Below, piece after piece: positions 10,904-24,307 of a stretch of 64,000 nucleotides of DNA (position 1 is the stretch's first letter; each line of letters opens with the position of its first letter). The stretch comes from Acanthopleura granulata. Taxonomy: Eukaryota > Mollusca > Polyplacophora > Chitonida > Chitonidae. The stretch spans positions 10,436,762 through 10,500,761 of the forward strand of contig JABBOT010000004.1 of NCBI GenBank assembly GCA_016165875.1. Reading direction: 5' to 3'. The position numbers and the translations under genes were made by a program. Under the pieces are notes generated by a model. The model did no database searches. It saw only the letters and a program-made list of their open reading frames with translations, and was not told the origin of the DNA.

Positions 10904-13900
10904 ATGGAGAAGACCGGACGTCAGGGGAATGTGCAGCCAGTCTACGACTTCGTTATTGGTATGTGCACAAATATAACTCATACATTGTGACTCTGTATGC
11001 TGTAATGTTGCACATATATGCCTGCATTCACCGGGATTCCTCTGATGGATGTGCATCCTCGAGGTTTCGTATGTTTGCATTGTTTTAGGGTCATTGTTAA
11101 GCGTATAATGACAACACAGTACGTCGAGTAATTTTAGATCTGTTACGTTTAATATATTGCTGTTAGCATCACTACATATTAAGCCTAATTCCATTTAAAT
11201 CACGGTGCAGGGGATTTGTATGTTGCCTATTTGAGCAAACAGTAAGAATATAAACAGTGTCGGGCACTAAATATATCCCTCCGCAAGCTGTGAATTAGGT
11301 TAGCTATTCCTTCGGGGACCTTTTATTGCTAGCTGCAACAACTGATGAAAGTTATGGTGATTTTAATTTCGAGATTACCTTGAGACAATCACAGACATCA
11401 AACAATGCCCCATCCACCTCCACCCCACTCAGTACACACACATACACAACGATAAACGACAAAACGCCGACCTTATTTTCCCCAGTATCCGACGTGTACA
11501 TAGATTATGCAAGGTGACCTACATATAGATCTATAAACCGCCTAGGTGACCTTGTGGTTAGTGCGGCTGTCGGGTCATACCATAGACTTTAAAATGTTAC
11601 TCGTTGCTGACTCGCTTGGCGCTCACTACTGTCAAGAGCAAGGAAACAGGATTGGTCGGCTCAGTGGTAATTTAACGTGACTGGGTAGGGTGTCATGTCT
11701 GGTGTTTTCGGCATGATATTCCAATGGCGGCAGCATTTTGGCAGCATGAACTCGACCTACCAGAAGAAGATATGGTATACATACATTCTAAGGACTCCTC
11801 GTCATCATGACTGAAAAGCACGACATACATAAGACATACATACATACCTTCTCTACGTTAGCTGTCGAAGGCCCAACTGACCAGTCACGAACAGAGATGG
11901 TTCGAATCGAGGCATGCCTGTTCGACTGCGGTCTATTGTCAATGCAGTGCTGTGATGGCCTGTTTTACTGAATCGTTACTTGTTTAGAAGTGCAAGAAAT
12001 GATGCAGAGTACGCTTTCAGCAACTGACAGAACAAAAAAATATCATTTGTATTACACACACTTATCTACATGGTTTTGTCCCGCTTTTTGGGCGCATAAG
12101 AGTCAAAAATTAACTTCAAGAGTATCAAAAACAGGAGTTTCACGTTTTGCTTTTTCAATATCACTTTCTCTACTTTTTCACAGTATGAACTACAGGTGGT
12201 TCGATTTGAAGATACATAAATAAAACTTTTTCTGTCCCATAGAAATTTTTTGGAGTTAGAATTTGATTTGTTTATTTAATTGTTGCTTTTCCATACTCAA
12301 AAATTTTTACTCATACGAAGGAGGTCAGTTTTATGGGTAGATGGTGGAGCCATGCCTGGTTGAAACCACAAACCTTTCAGTGTAGCAAACTGCTGAACAA
12401 CTTTCCCATAAGTTACATGCATATGTGCACTGCGCAAATGGGCACAGGAGTATCGTTTACTTCTTACTGTCACTAATGCCCTCAAGCATTGAGAGCAGTG
12501 AGTGGGGTGGCGGTGAGGATTTGAAAACCTTTGACAAACACGCGGAGAAGTATGGTGTCAAAAACCCGCTATTTCGTGCTGACATTTATATATATACACA
12601 CCCTTGATTTGGGACCAAAAATTGACAGATAAATAAAGAAGCTATGGTTAATGACGATGAAACGTAGGTTAAACAGGCAAACCGTCTTTAAATGTACATT
12701 CCTGGATATAACTATACAGTAAACCACTGTCAGTTACAATTTAATATGTTATTATTTCAGTGGGCGCAGGTGCAGGTGGGTGTGTGTTAGCCGCCCGGCT
12801 GTCGGAGAATCCAAACCGCACCGTCCTGCTGCTCGAAGCCGGCGGAGATGACCATGACATACCGGACATAGCTGTGCCCGGTAAAGCCCCATATGTCCAA
12901 ATGACTGACTACGACTGGAAATATAAAGGCGTTCCACAGGAAAATGCATTCAAGGCGTATAAGAATAATGTAATTATCACGGTCAGATTATATCATAATG
13001 CATGACCACAGCTAACTTCAAATAACATCTTTTCTGTTTTTCAAATTTTGCTGCTTTTGTGGGCTTACTGATGTAAGTTGTAGTAAGGCGTCTATTTCAC
13101 AAGAAACCTATGAAATAAATCGGTTATCGATATCGATGAATAAATTATTGATATCATTTAATAATTAATCGATATCTATAACAAAAATGCCCCTATTCAT
13201 CGATATCAATAATTAAGCTTTTTTATATGTGTGATAATCACTTCTCCACCCCGAGATCTCGTTTACAGTTTAAAAATTTTGAGTGAGCTGAGTGAAATAA
13301 ATGGAAACTCTCACTGATTTTACACTACATGTGTAATACTAGTCCCTTGCATCACTCGTGCGGGCGTGTTTCCGTAAGTCGTTCATTAAAGTACCTCTCC
13401 CCGTGAGACAGTTCCGATCCTGTTACCTAGATTATCCGATGGCACACCCTCCTAATTCGGCCGTTGTTAATCCATACATTTTCTCCCAAACTTTCCTTCG
13501 TAGCCACGTAAAGGGAGCAGTCATTTCCACTGGAACCAAACAGGAAACACTATTGATATATTATCGATATCGATATATCATGTATCAATATCGATAAATG
13601 AATTAGCGGTATCGATAAATCCATAGCTGATATCGCGACTTCATTTTTCGATATCGTTAATTCATTTACTGAAATCGCTAATTCATTTATCGATAAATTC
13701 CTATTTATTTATCCCTATCGATAAATGAATGGAATACGGACAGAAGTCCGAAGTGGGACGTGTGACGTCAGTTTAGTAATGCTGAAGATCAACAGCGCGA
13801 CTTCACGGTGAGTAGACCAAATATGTCATAAATGAAACCGTTCTACGCGTTGAAGTCCTAGAATTAGAAGTCCTAATTCCCTATATATACATTGATAAAT

Positions 13901-16900
13901 GAAATAGCGATATCGAAGAATGAAGTCGCCATATCAGCTATGGATTTATCGATAGTTATCGATATCTGCAAATATGAATCTGTATCGATAAATACATATC
14001 GATAATTTTCAATTACATGTTAGTTTGGCCCCTGGTGTTTCAGTTGGAGTTTTATACCCCAGTTTTCAATTGTTATTTTTAACCCGCCGTATCCTGTTGT
14101 GAGTATATGACCCATTAAGAGATTTTTCGAATGAGAGGGAAAGATTTTTCTTTTTTTGTTATTGCATGAAATACTCGATTGAGTTATAGTTTCAACTGTA
14201 GTCTTGAAAAACATAGCATTCGTTCCTCGAAAAGATAAACAACTACCTTATCTCCAGTTAAAAGAACCCGTCTGTTTCGTAGGTATGTAACATTCCCCGA
14301 GGGAAGATATTAGGCGGGTCCGGATCTATCAATTACATGATGTTTATGAGGGGCACCCCACATGACTTCGATTCCTGGAAAAACATGGGCTGTACAGGCT
14401 GGGGTTACACAGATATCCTCCCTTACTTTATTAGACTTGAACGTTGCCTTGTGAGAAAGTTTGGCGATTCAGGTTGGTATCTGGATACAACGAAAGAAAG
14501 ATAAATCTATGAACTTTCATTTCGGTTTTATAAGCGTCTCATTTTGTTGTGTATTGCATGGCTTATCTCTAATGACCGTTTGACTGTTTAAATGTTGAAC
14601 TTGGACACACGCTTTGTACTGTGCATTTTACCAATGTTGGCAGTTTATCGAGGTAACGAAGGGCCAGTGATAGTGAGTGAAGCTAGAATGACCCCTTTCG
14701 CTGAGATATTTGTCCAAGCCGGAAAAGCCATGGGATATCCTGAAACAGACTGCAACGGGCCAATTCACACAGGTAAAACATGTGTCCTCTCGTCATGTAA
14801 GGAACTAAATTTAATAAAAAATATTATATATACATTCTAAAATTTTGGGTAAAATAGAATATAATTCACTTATACGATCACAGTCACGTGTGGGATATCG
14901 GACAAAGTCCTTCATCGGGTACATGGCTATAATCTAAAACTTCAGCTTGCAAGACCTGTTTTGAAATTGTGACCCTTCTAGTCATGGTCAATCGCAGGAG
15001 GAAAGACCAACGGTAATTATAGTAAAAATATAGAATGTTCCACAACTTCGTGCTAATCACTTATTTGTCTACTTACGCAAATTAAAATTGGAACTCAGAA
15101 CTGACACGTAGTCCTTGTTTTCAGACTGATCCGTTGATTAACCTTCAATTATGAGCACAGAAATACGACAATTCATAAAAAAAAATGGTGATAAAATATT
15201 ACTGATAAACTTAATGTTTTACATAGGAAGAAAACGAGAACCAATCGAAATTTGGAACATTCTCTTAAATATATATATACGGAAAAAATATTTTGGAGTA
15301 AAGTTGATCCTAAAAGGAAAATTTGAACACTGTTTTCATTCTAACTTTAGACTTCTTACGAACAATGCTTTTTGTGGGGGTTAACAATACAACCCAAGGG
15401 ACAGAATCTATAATGCACAATTCTAAAAAGTTTTAAACCTTGGTTCGTGAGTTTTGGGGTCGAAGTATTGTCATTGGTAGGTGTCTGGTCGTCGATACAG
15501 GTTTCATGGTGGTGCAGTCTAACATTGGAGATGGCGTGAGACAGAGCTCCAGTGAAGTCTATCTCAGGCCAGCCATGGGAAGAAACAACCTCCATGTTGT
15601 TACTCACTGTCACGTGACTAAGGTAATATTATTTGTTTATTTATTTATTTATCGTTTTTTTGCAAAGTAATTTCGAATATTTCACTTAACGACATTATGT
15701 TTGGAAGAAACTAGACATAGGGCCAAGGGGTCATTGTTCTGTGCCAGCACACAAAGCCCTCAGCCAGGGAGACCCGCCAAGTGTTGAAATAGGCTACTGC
15801 AGTGAAGCTCAGATTCGAAACGACTTCAGATTCGAAAATATATATTTTAACCACCTCATCATCATTATATATTTGATAGGCGTGAGACTGCCAGAGAAGT
15901 TTTTCCTATTATCTCATAACATCATGATTGCAAATTAACTGTATGACTCAACAGAATGTTTATCGATTATTTTCAGGTGTTATTATTAATTGTTAGCATT
16001 GTGAGTTCGGTATACAGTTATCTGCCATATGGTTGCAGTATGTCTGACTCATAGACTGTGGAAAAATACGGCTTCACAAAGAAGATAAGTGATTTTGATG
16101 ATGGTGATTGAAATACAGTTAGTACTGATGAAAATACGCACAAAATAAGAAAAAAAGTCAAGCCATATGATCGAAAATAGGATATTAATAGCCTTGCGTT
16201 AAACTGTATGAAATGGCAATCAATAACTTCCGTTGAAGATCATCACAGACAACAAGATTGCACGCGCTGTGGAGTACATACGTACTTCTACCAGGCAGAC
16301 TTATACGGTGAGGGCGCGACAGGAGATCCTGCTATGTGGAGGAGCGATTGGTTCGGCTCAGCTGCTCATGCTGTCTGGGATCGGCCCGGCCAAACACCTC
16401 AGATCACTAGGGGTAGGTAAGAGTTAGTCATGTAGATCTCAGACAGACTAGAGGCTAGGTATCTTAAAGTGAAAGACAGCGCATGTTCAGCACAAGGTGA
16501 GTGTGCAAAAATGGTTGGACAATATTATGTTAGTTCGGTAAAGAATTTTTCAGCAACAGACATTTGACCGTCGGCTGACTTGAAACGCAGCCATTCTGTG
16601 TGGGCTGTGACGTAATTATTCCAAGCGCGGAACAAACATTTAACATTAAAACTTTGTGCTGTTCCTGTGTTTTTACCTGTTACCTTGACAGACAACTCAG
16701 AAGATTTACGTCACAGCTAATTAACAGTTGATATCGCCTAGCTCTCTGGTTGGTCAATTTCTCATAAGCATAAAAGCAGGACAATACTCCACACTTCAAA
16801 AGAAGATAGTTCAGCAACGAATTTCCTAGAGGGTTTTACATTCCAGAGAGAAGCTTACAACCCTTTTAAAGAACAGTACCTCAGTCCTGAGCTGTTATTT

Positions 16901-19900
16901 ACTTCAAAGACACAAAAACACATGGCATTAATGTCTCCTTGTCAGGTAGCTCTTGAGGTAGTGTGGGACTCTGGGGGAATATGGAGGTATGATCCACCCT
17001 AACGCGCTGCGTCATGATGCACCGAATAAGAATCATAACATGATGTGCTCCGATTAAAGAATGGGGATGTATGTATTCTAAAAGTCACTATCCTAGAGAT
17101 TACGTTTCAGTCTAATTTTTGTTGAACAGATGAATATACATCCAAAAGATTCAAGCCACCACAGCTCTTGTTGGTTCGTTTCTCTTCATGGGAACGTTAT
17201 GCTATGGCAAGGAGTACTGCATCTAGATTCGTCTTTGAAAATTCACTAGTTACATTCACATCTGCACAAACTAGGAGTGGCGAATAGATAGTATTAATGT
17301 CTTGCTGCTTTTACTATTACTACATATGTTTCTTTCAAAAATTACATGGTAGCTGATTGATATACTATGCTTAGATTGAGGTGATCGCCGACCTTCCTGT
17401 GGGAGACAACCTCCAAGACCATGTAGGGGTGGTTGGGATTGAGCTTGAAATTGATAAGCCTTACACTGCTTTGCCTAAGGACTTTGACTCCCAGGCTAAT
17501 ATGGACAGATACGACAAATTGCGGGCAGGTGAGAGGGTTTATGTTAACGCACGGATCAGATGATGACTGTTATAAAAAGAACATGTGAAATATGTTATGG
17601 AAAAGAATTTGTATAAGAAGTCCATTTGTGTATTTACTGATACATAGATTTCTTCCTAATCATTCATATAAATATTATGATCAACCATGCTTCTTTCAAA
17701 GGTTTGAATATATTGTGCGTGTTTGTTTTACGCAGGGCCACGTGCGACAAATATAATCGACGCGGTGGGATTGATTCGGACAGACGTTCAAGATCCTGGA
17801 GATCCAAACCCGGACATAGGCTTCATCAACCTTTGCGCATTGTATGGAGCTGGATATGATCCTAGGTTTAAATTAATCACTGGGATGAAAGATGAGGTGG
17901 GCACTCGATAAATGAGTATTATAGAGGTTAGAGAATACAATTTTCATCCAACAGGTGTCACGAAATTTATTTTAGCTCGCTTGTAATCTCTGCATGATAC
18001 GGATCCAAGCTGTTGTCGTTTCGCCTTACCTGTACTCTTAGAAAAGTTACTACGCTAACTCCGATGTTTCTACGAGAGTTTGACCACTGCATTCGGCTAA
18101 GTCGTAAAACATCCGTGTAATATTAGAAACACGTGTGGGTTTTACATATTAGTTGCCATTTTGACCATTATATTTCAGTGGAAACATCTGTCAGGTTTGT
18201 TGCCAAGCTTTTATCCGTAATGTTCTGAGAATTTATAACAGGGTGTGTTTGTTGTCATTTTCCGTGTATACTGAGAATGATAGTCCCCTTAGATTTACAT
18301 ACTCTTTTTGTTCTATCTATTTATAGATCTGGGATGCCATTTTTGGTGATAATCTTGGAAAGCATGGCTTCAGCGTCAACATTTTAGCTACGCATCCAAA
18401 GAGCCGTGGCACAATCCGACTGAGGAACACAGATCCCACTTCTCAGCCCTACATTGACCATAAGGCCCTCTCCCATCCTGATGACATAAAAACCCTCGTA
18501 GAAGGTAAGATCCCTTTTTCACAGTTTGAAGACAACTTATTTAAAAATTATGCGTAAGGACTATGTAGTTGGATTCTCGCATTGAAAAATCAATCTTTGA
18601 ATTTTTAGAATTTGAACTGTTACGAATCGGGCGTTATAGACCGAGTATTGTACATATTTTACATATTTACTTGATTGATACACAAGAAGTTGTCACTAAG
18701 ATTACGGCTTGTAAAATTTATGGAAGAAGGAAACCGTAGGGCCTGGAATAACTCACCGCCCTTCGCCCAATGCCTAAGGCGCATGTAGTAAAAGTTTGGA
18801 ACAGACGGTTAAAGCGCTGGCGACCTATCAGGCTCTTGACGAACAATTAGGCCGCTTTATGTCAAGAAATTATATATACGATATGTCATGTATATTATGT
18901 CGGCCTCTCAGTTTGTTGGGTTGATCTCCTGATCCTCAAATTCGTCAAAAAATAAAAAGGCTGCCACTTTTATTATATAAAACTCATCGCGACAATAGTG
19001 GAAGAGTACGGGACTGCTGTGCTAACCAAGGTGTTAAGCCATTCACACTTCTAATTCATATCTGTGTAATCCATATACAGCATATAGGTTGCATATGGCT
19101 CTTTGACCAATTAAGTTTAAGTTTGAATTTACATTATGTGGAGAAAGCAATGTTTATGTTGTGAATTTCTTGTTCTAAATATGATATACACAAAATCTCA
19201 GCACCTCGGGCTATTGTTACGTTCATTGAAGACTTTACGTATGTAACAAATAGTGCAAGGACATGGCCAGTTAGCCTCCACTGGTGTACATGTCTTTTTA
19301 GCATTGCTGAACAATGCCAGCAACAATCTCTTTCTTACAGATTTTCGCATGTTCGAAAAAATATATTTTTATATGTGACACTACCTCACCCACAAATCCG
19401 TGGCCATCGTCATATAAACGAAAAATTTTGAGTGGAGCGTAACTAAGTAAGTAAATGACGAACTCTATTCTGGTGATGCATTTGCCATTTCGTATTGCAT
19501 TTGTCACCTTGTGATATTTTGTTGGAAATTCTCGTAATGAAGTACTAATGAATTTCAAAATGAGGAAATATAAAAACCATGATTCACAATAGCGTTTTTG
19601 ACTTACTGCGTGTATCTCTGTAGCCATAAATGCTGAATAGTAATATATATTGAGGTATTTCATTCATATTGCCAACAGCTGTATAGTGAATCCCTATTTG
19701 CCACTTGCTTTGTGGTCGTTTTGATATTGTACAACGGTTTGTTTATAGCGACAAATATTTCTGTTCTTAGGCATTAAATTTATGCTGAAGCTCGCACAAA
19801 CAAAACCGATGAAGGATATAGGAGCTCGCTTTACTGCCCGAGTCCTACCCGGATATACAAAGACACCTTTCACGGATGAGTACTGGGAAGAGTATGTCCG

Positions 19901-21180
19901 AACTTTAACCTTTATGACCTACCATGTATCTGGAACATGTCGCATGGGTCGAACAGAGGATTCGACTACTGTGGTGGATTCACAACTTAGGTAAGTAGAT
20001 TCGACTACCGTAGTGAATTCACAACCTAGGTATGTGGTTTCTTCTACCGTGGTGGATTCACAACTTAAATATGTAGATTCGACTACCGTGGTGGATTCAT
20101 GACTTAAGTATGTGGCTCCTTCTACCGTGGTGGATTCACAACAAAGGTATGTTGTGGACTACCATGGTGGATTCACAGCTTACTACGTAAGGGCAGATTC
20201 GAATAATGTGATTCATACACAGCTTGTCTTCGGCAAGTGTAAAGTCATTTACCGTGGTCATATCACTGTGTAGGTGTAGACTAGACTATTGTACGTGCAG
20301 ATTCTGCTACTGTGGGAGATGAACTTCTTGTCATCGGTAAGTTTAAATTCAGTTACCGTGGTGGAATCACAGCTTAATAGATTCGACTACCGTTGGTAAC
20401 TGCTGTTATAGATGCACAACTTAGGTAAGTGTAGATTGAACGACAGTGGTGGATGCACAACTTGGGTAAGTGTAGATTCAACGACAGTGATGGATACACC
20501 AGTTGTCTTCGGTATGTGTAAATTCAACTCCTGTGGTGAATTCACAACTTATCGTGTGCGTGTAGACTCGATTATTGTGGTGGATATACAAATTGTCTTA
20601 AATAATTGTAAATTCAACTGCTGTGGTGCATTCACAACTTACTTAGTAAGAATAGATGCGACAGCTGTGGTGGATGCACAACTTACCAGGAATGTATAGA
20701 TCTATTAACATAGAAGATGCTCGACTTAGGTAAGTGTAAATTCCACCGTCACGGTGGATTCATCAACTAGGTAAGTGTACCTTCGAATGTCGTCGTGGAG
20801 GCTCAATTTAGGTAAGTATATATTCGACTGTTGTGGTGGATTCACAACCTAAGCTTTTCAGAATGGATTCACAACTCAGGTAAGTGTAACATAAATATAA
20901 AGAATAGACTAGTGTCGTTTGCATGATAAAAAGTACCAGAAAAGGATATAAATTATAAAGATCAAGAAGAGCACTGAATCAGTGGGGAAAAAAAGAGCTG
21001 CGTTAAGACTGCATCTCCGGAACGTTCCATTTCAGAGTGAAAGGAGTAGAAAGATTGCGAGTGGTCGATGCTTCCATCATGCCAGTGATCACCTCAGCGA
21101 ACCTCTATGCTCCCACTCTCATGATTGCAGAGAAGGCATCCGACATGATCAACAGGAAGGGACTGCCCTCGAATCTGTAG
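10904..21180 (+). CDS. GMC-family FAD-dependent oxidoreductase, copy A (11 exons)
   Basis: Predicted FAD-dependent alcohol/aldose/choline-type dehydrogenase of the glucose-methanol-choline family; substrate unknown. Exons: 10904-10958, 12761-12969, 14283-14472, 14644-14772, 15501-15622, 16239-16412, 17375-17528, 17736-17896, 18327-18504, 19771-19990, 21036-21180, all with GT-AG introns and phases that join without a stop, giving 578 aa. Residues 20-25 GAGAGG form the nucleotide-binding loop and E44 in LLLEAGG the ribose-binding acid. GMC signature 1 starts at G95 ([11 protein letters not shown]). Signature 2 at 270-284 ([11 protein letters not shown]) has Ala where Pro is usual. The catalytic pair is H509 ([11 protein letters not shown]) and N553 (TSANLYAP). 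The start ATG has A at -3 and G at +4, with an in-frame stop at 10856. Only 18 residues precede the FAD motif, so there is no room for a signal peptide or mitochondrial presequence. Family certain; exact start likely. Confidence 0.93.
11541..11850 (+). mobile_element. Putative second SINE family in GMC-A intron 1
   Basis: Starts with a tRNA-like GTGACCTTGTGGTTAGTGCG and runs through GGCTCAGTGGTAATTTAACG, GGTGTCATGTCTGGTGTTTT, and ends with GACTCCTCGTCATCATGACT and CATACATACATACC. A B-box-like GGTTCGAATC lies just beyond, at about 11899. The order resembles short interspersed elements common in molluscs; no target duplication was found. Confidence 0.4.
13110..14010. repeat. ATCGAT-rich inverted-repeat cluster in GMC-A intron 2
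   Basis: Dense runs of ATCGATAAAT/TATCGATA motifs. The best-matched arms are 13610-13668 and 13896-13954, inverted, about 55 of 59 bases paired, separated by 227 bp that itself contains further inverted ATCGATAAAT motifs. A smaller inverted pair lies at about 13121-13141 and 13193-13212. The structure resembles nested miniature inverted-repeat transposable elements (MITE or foldback type), but no target-site duplication was established. Confidence 0.7.
19959..20890 (+). repeat. 39-bp minisatellite derived from GMC-A exon 10 end plus splice donor
   Basis: The last 32 bases of exon 10, with the first bases of its donor (AG|GTAAGT), recur in tandem through the following intron. The spacing is 39 bp at the start (unit start 19959, next 19998) and roughly 24 units fit in the span. 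Units are degenerate but keep the order GATTCGACTACNGTGGTGG, then ATTCACAACTTAG, then GTAAGT or GTATGT. Exact GTAAGT copies lie at 19991 (the true donor), 20337, 20425, 20466, 20730, 20771, 20812 and 20880. In the exon frame the first repeat reads straight into TAA at 19992-19994, so use of any later donor would insert a premature stop. GMC-B has an equivalent exon end but no array, which suggests the exon was the source. Confidence 0.88.
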
Positions 21181-23175
21181 CCCACGGTGAATTACAGCAT
21201 ATTGCGTTTCAACGGACAGCTTCAGGAAAAAAAGATGGTAAAGCCCGTTAGAGACTTTGGAAGGCGAGCTTAAATGTGTCTATTTTGACTGGGACACACC
21301 GTGTAATCAACCAAGAGTGTGTTTCTTCTTATTCTCATTATTACTCAGTATTGTAAGTATTCAGTATTAGAATAATCCTTACGGATTGTAGCTGTGATAT
21401 CGGCAGCTTTTCAAGATATTTCATCGTTCATGCAATCATCAATGCCTATTTACCTTGTGTTTTTTTTTTCATGCTTAGTATCTTCTATCGAATCAGACTG
21501 GTTCTTGAATTGAATAATTACTCACAAACTCACAAACACGAATAGCATTTTGTGTAAACGTAAATCAGCAAGGTGTGTATTAAATATAAAGTGCTATAGG
21601 TTATGAAACTAAGCAAGGCCCCTGTTTAACGAAGGGTTGCTTACTCTCCATGGCCACATGCTACAGACAGATATGTAATGAGAGACTCTGACGGACTACA
21701 ACAGAGAGTGAAAACCCCTTTGCTTCCTGCTGTGACACGTAAATACGCCTAAAGGTGTGACGCACTACCAGGAAAGAGCAAAAGAGTTGGACAGCGTTGG
21801 ACACTTTTGTTAAAGACTGGAAGGAGTTTTACGAGCACCCTAGCACGATCAACTTAGCCAACGATAGCTTTGTGAGAAAGGGATCAGGAAATTTCTTCAG
21901 AAAGTCATCTAATCCAGAATTGTGTTTTATGTAACTGTTGCAAGGTTGTCGACCGGTGTCGAAGTGTGTGACGCTTTTATCCAGTTGATTGTGCATATAA
22001 ATGTAACGGTAACACAAATACATGGTAAACGAAATAGGTTAAGATAATCTTCATATAAGCCGCATATAAACCGTGTGGAGCTTCATTAAAGCTTATTATG
22101 CCTACTTCTGTCAATATTGCCAATTTCATGACATCGATAAAGTATACAACGTGTTTGAATATGTATGAGTATGGTGAATATATACGTAGTGGATGTTCTC
22201 ACGTGAGATAATTCTCAGCTGAATTGTGGCATCTTCTTCTATATGTCCAGTTGAGTGTAATGCTTCTGACCATCATTTGGTGCTAAAAGAGGTAATAGGT
22301 CACACGTCCATGGCATTTTAACAAGTGTCAGATTGACGCAAGAGGCTAAATTAATTTTTTATTTGTTTCAAGAGAAATTCCCACAGCCACAAGGGGATCT
22401 CCTCAACAATCAAACCAACCTATATACAGAGATTAATACAAAAAACAAGCAAAATATATATCACTTTAGTTAGTGGGAATCAAAATTAAAATCAGAATAA
22501 AATCAAAAATAATCTTGAATGAGTTGACATTGTTTCAGGATTTTACACATACATCTTAGAAAATACCGTATTACTGTTGGGCTGAGTTGCTGAATCTATT
22601 AGACTGCCCTGTAAAATTATGTAGAGACATTAAAATAAATTTATTTTCATGTTAATTTCAGATATTAAGATTCAGATTCATATATTCAGATTCCATATAA
22701 AATAATATTGCAAATACGCTTAGAGCTACCTAGCAAGCGCATAGAAGGATGAACTCGGGGAGATATTGTAATACATTCAGGTATTTTATAAGATACCCTC
22801 TTGGGACACACATTTCGGTAATCCACAGGGAGGTAGGCTGCTTACATTCATTGAAAGAAGTAGTGGTTGGGCAATGTTTCTACACCACCAGCGGCTGCCA
22901 TGCAAGCAGTCATAAACCAGCCAGACAGGATAAATATTCCAGTCTTGAGATTTGTGTTTCACTAAGCATGCACCACATGCTAGTCATAAACAGTAGTGTT
23001 TGAGCATGACCAGCAATAATCTCAATTTAGTTATTGCTCTGAAATCACCAGGTTTAATAAATTGAGATAGGTATCCAGGCTTCTTCCACCGCAGATTATC
23101 ACATGTTGGTGTAAAACCCATATTATGTAACTCAAACACAAAAGATGGACACAACTCGATTATATCGGTGACTTA

Positions 23176-23426
23176 AAGAGATGTAAACAGACCTGGTTAT
23201 TTGATATATATATATATATATATATACGCATGAGATGACGTTTGAAATGAAGGGTTATAACGAAATGCCGAATTCTTTTGACATAGTAAGACTAAAATCT
23301 GTTGCATTAGACATCGGTAATGCAATTATCAAAATATCAACAATTACCTTTAAAATTACGTCCGTCGGAAAAAAATTTTGGCGATTTGGCGTCATAAGAG
23401 ATGTAAACAGACCTGGTTATTTGATA
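23176..23426. repeat. 31-bp perfect direct repeats 220 bp apart, with a (TA)n tract
   Basis: AAGAGATGTAAACAGACCTG then GTTATTTGATA occurs at 23176-23206 and again at 23396-23426, identical over 31 bp. A (TA)n run follows the first copy (23202-23226). The intervening 190 bp has no recognised content. This could be a recent local duplication or the ends of a small insertion. Confidence 0.75.
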
Positions 23427-24094
23427 AGTGTGCCATGAAACATTAGTGCGACAAATAACCACCGCTCAAAAGTTCTGTAATCATTGTATTATTCAAATTT
23501 CACTAGTAAAATCAGAGAATAAATCCAAAAGCCCTAAAAGGTCTGTATTTAGAGAAATATAGAGTCCGAAAACAGCCGATGTAACTTACCAGCCGGCACT
23601 GGGCAAAGTCACAGAGTAAATTCATAGTTTTGGTGATAAAAGTGCCCAAATTATAATCTTGCCGAAGCATCCGACAGAAGAGGATATCATGCACCACAGA
23701 CACTATCTTGAAGATTATAGATAGTTTCCTTTTGCATTAATATCCTTCGAAGTATCAGTCGATTGCAGCTATCGCTTTTCTTGTTTGTCGTAACAACAAC
23801 AACACAATGTAACACTCGGTGAAAGCATCACACATAGAAATTCGAACGGGAAAGGTTGCTGACAATGGGTAACCAGAATTAATACTTGATACAGTAAATA
23901 ACATATGTTACAATATGTTACAATATAATACTAATTATGTTTTTGAGCATACGAATTCTACAAGTGGCATAACCGGGGCATTCAAGGAAATAATCATATG
24001 TATTCTTACATGGTTGGATTTATTGCAGGGCTGGTCATAAATACTGTTGTGTTTAAATAGGTCCCCGTGAAGAGCGCTCAGTTCCATTCTCATT

Positions 24095-24307
24095 CTAGAG
24101 AGCACAAGAGGAGGAAGAGTAAAATGAACTATACATAGACATTAGTTTACAGTTACTGTTGTGAATGTTTTGAGAGTATAGGACTTTCCTAACTTTATTT
24201 ATGGAAGAGTTTTGGATACAAGGAGGTAATGAATTCCTTAGAGTTCGCCTAGCCATATTCAGTTTCATGTTACTTTTCTTAACTGTAGGTATTTTATGCT
24301 CATCCAT
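24095..24307 (-). pseudogene. Possible C-terminal scrap of a LINE reverse transcriptase
   Basis: The frame contains RNSLPPCIQNSSINKVRKVL, like the W-NSLPxxIxxxxSxxxFKxxLK motif near the C-terminus of many non-LTR retrotransposon polymerases. Trp is replaced by Arg, and nothing else of the polymerase is visible upstream. The call rests on one short motif. Confidence 0.3.

Noticed and set aside
12970..13005. Extension of GMC-A exon 2 to its ORF stop
   Set aside because: The sequence after AAGAATAAT matches a GT donor and the homologous exon in GMC-B ends at the same codon; the extra residues are intronic.
20412..20699. 95-codon + strand ORF in GMC-A intron 10
   Set aside because: It lies wholly inside the 39-bp minisatellite, whose period is a multiple of three. 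The open frame is a by-product of the repeat.
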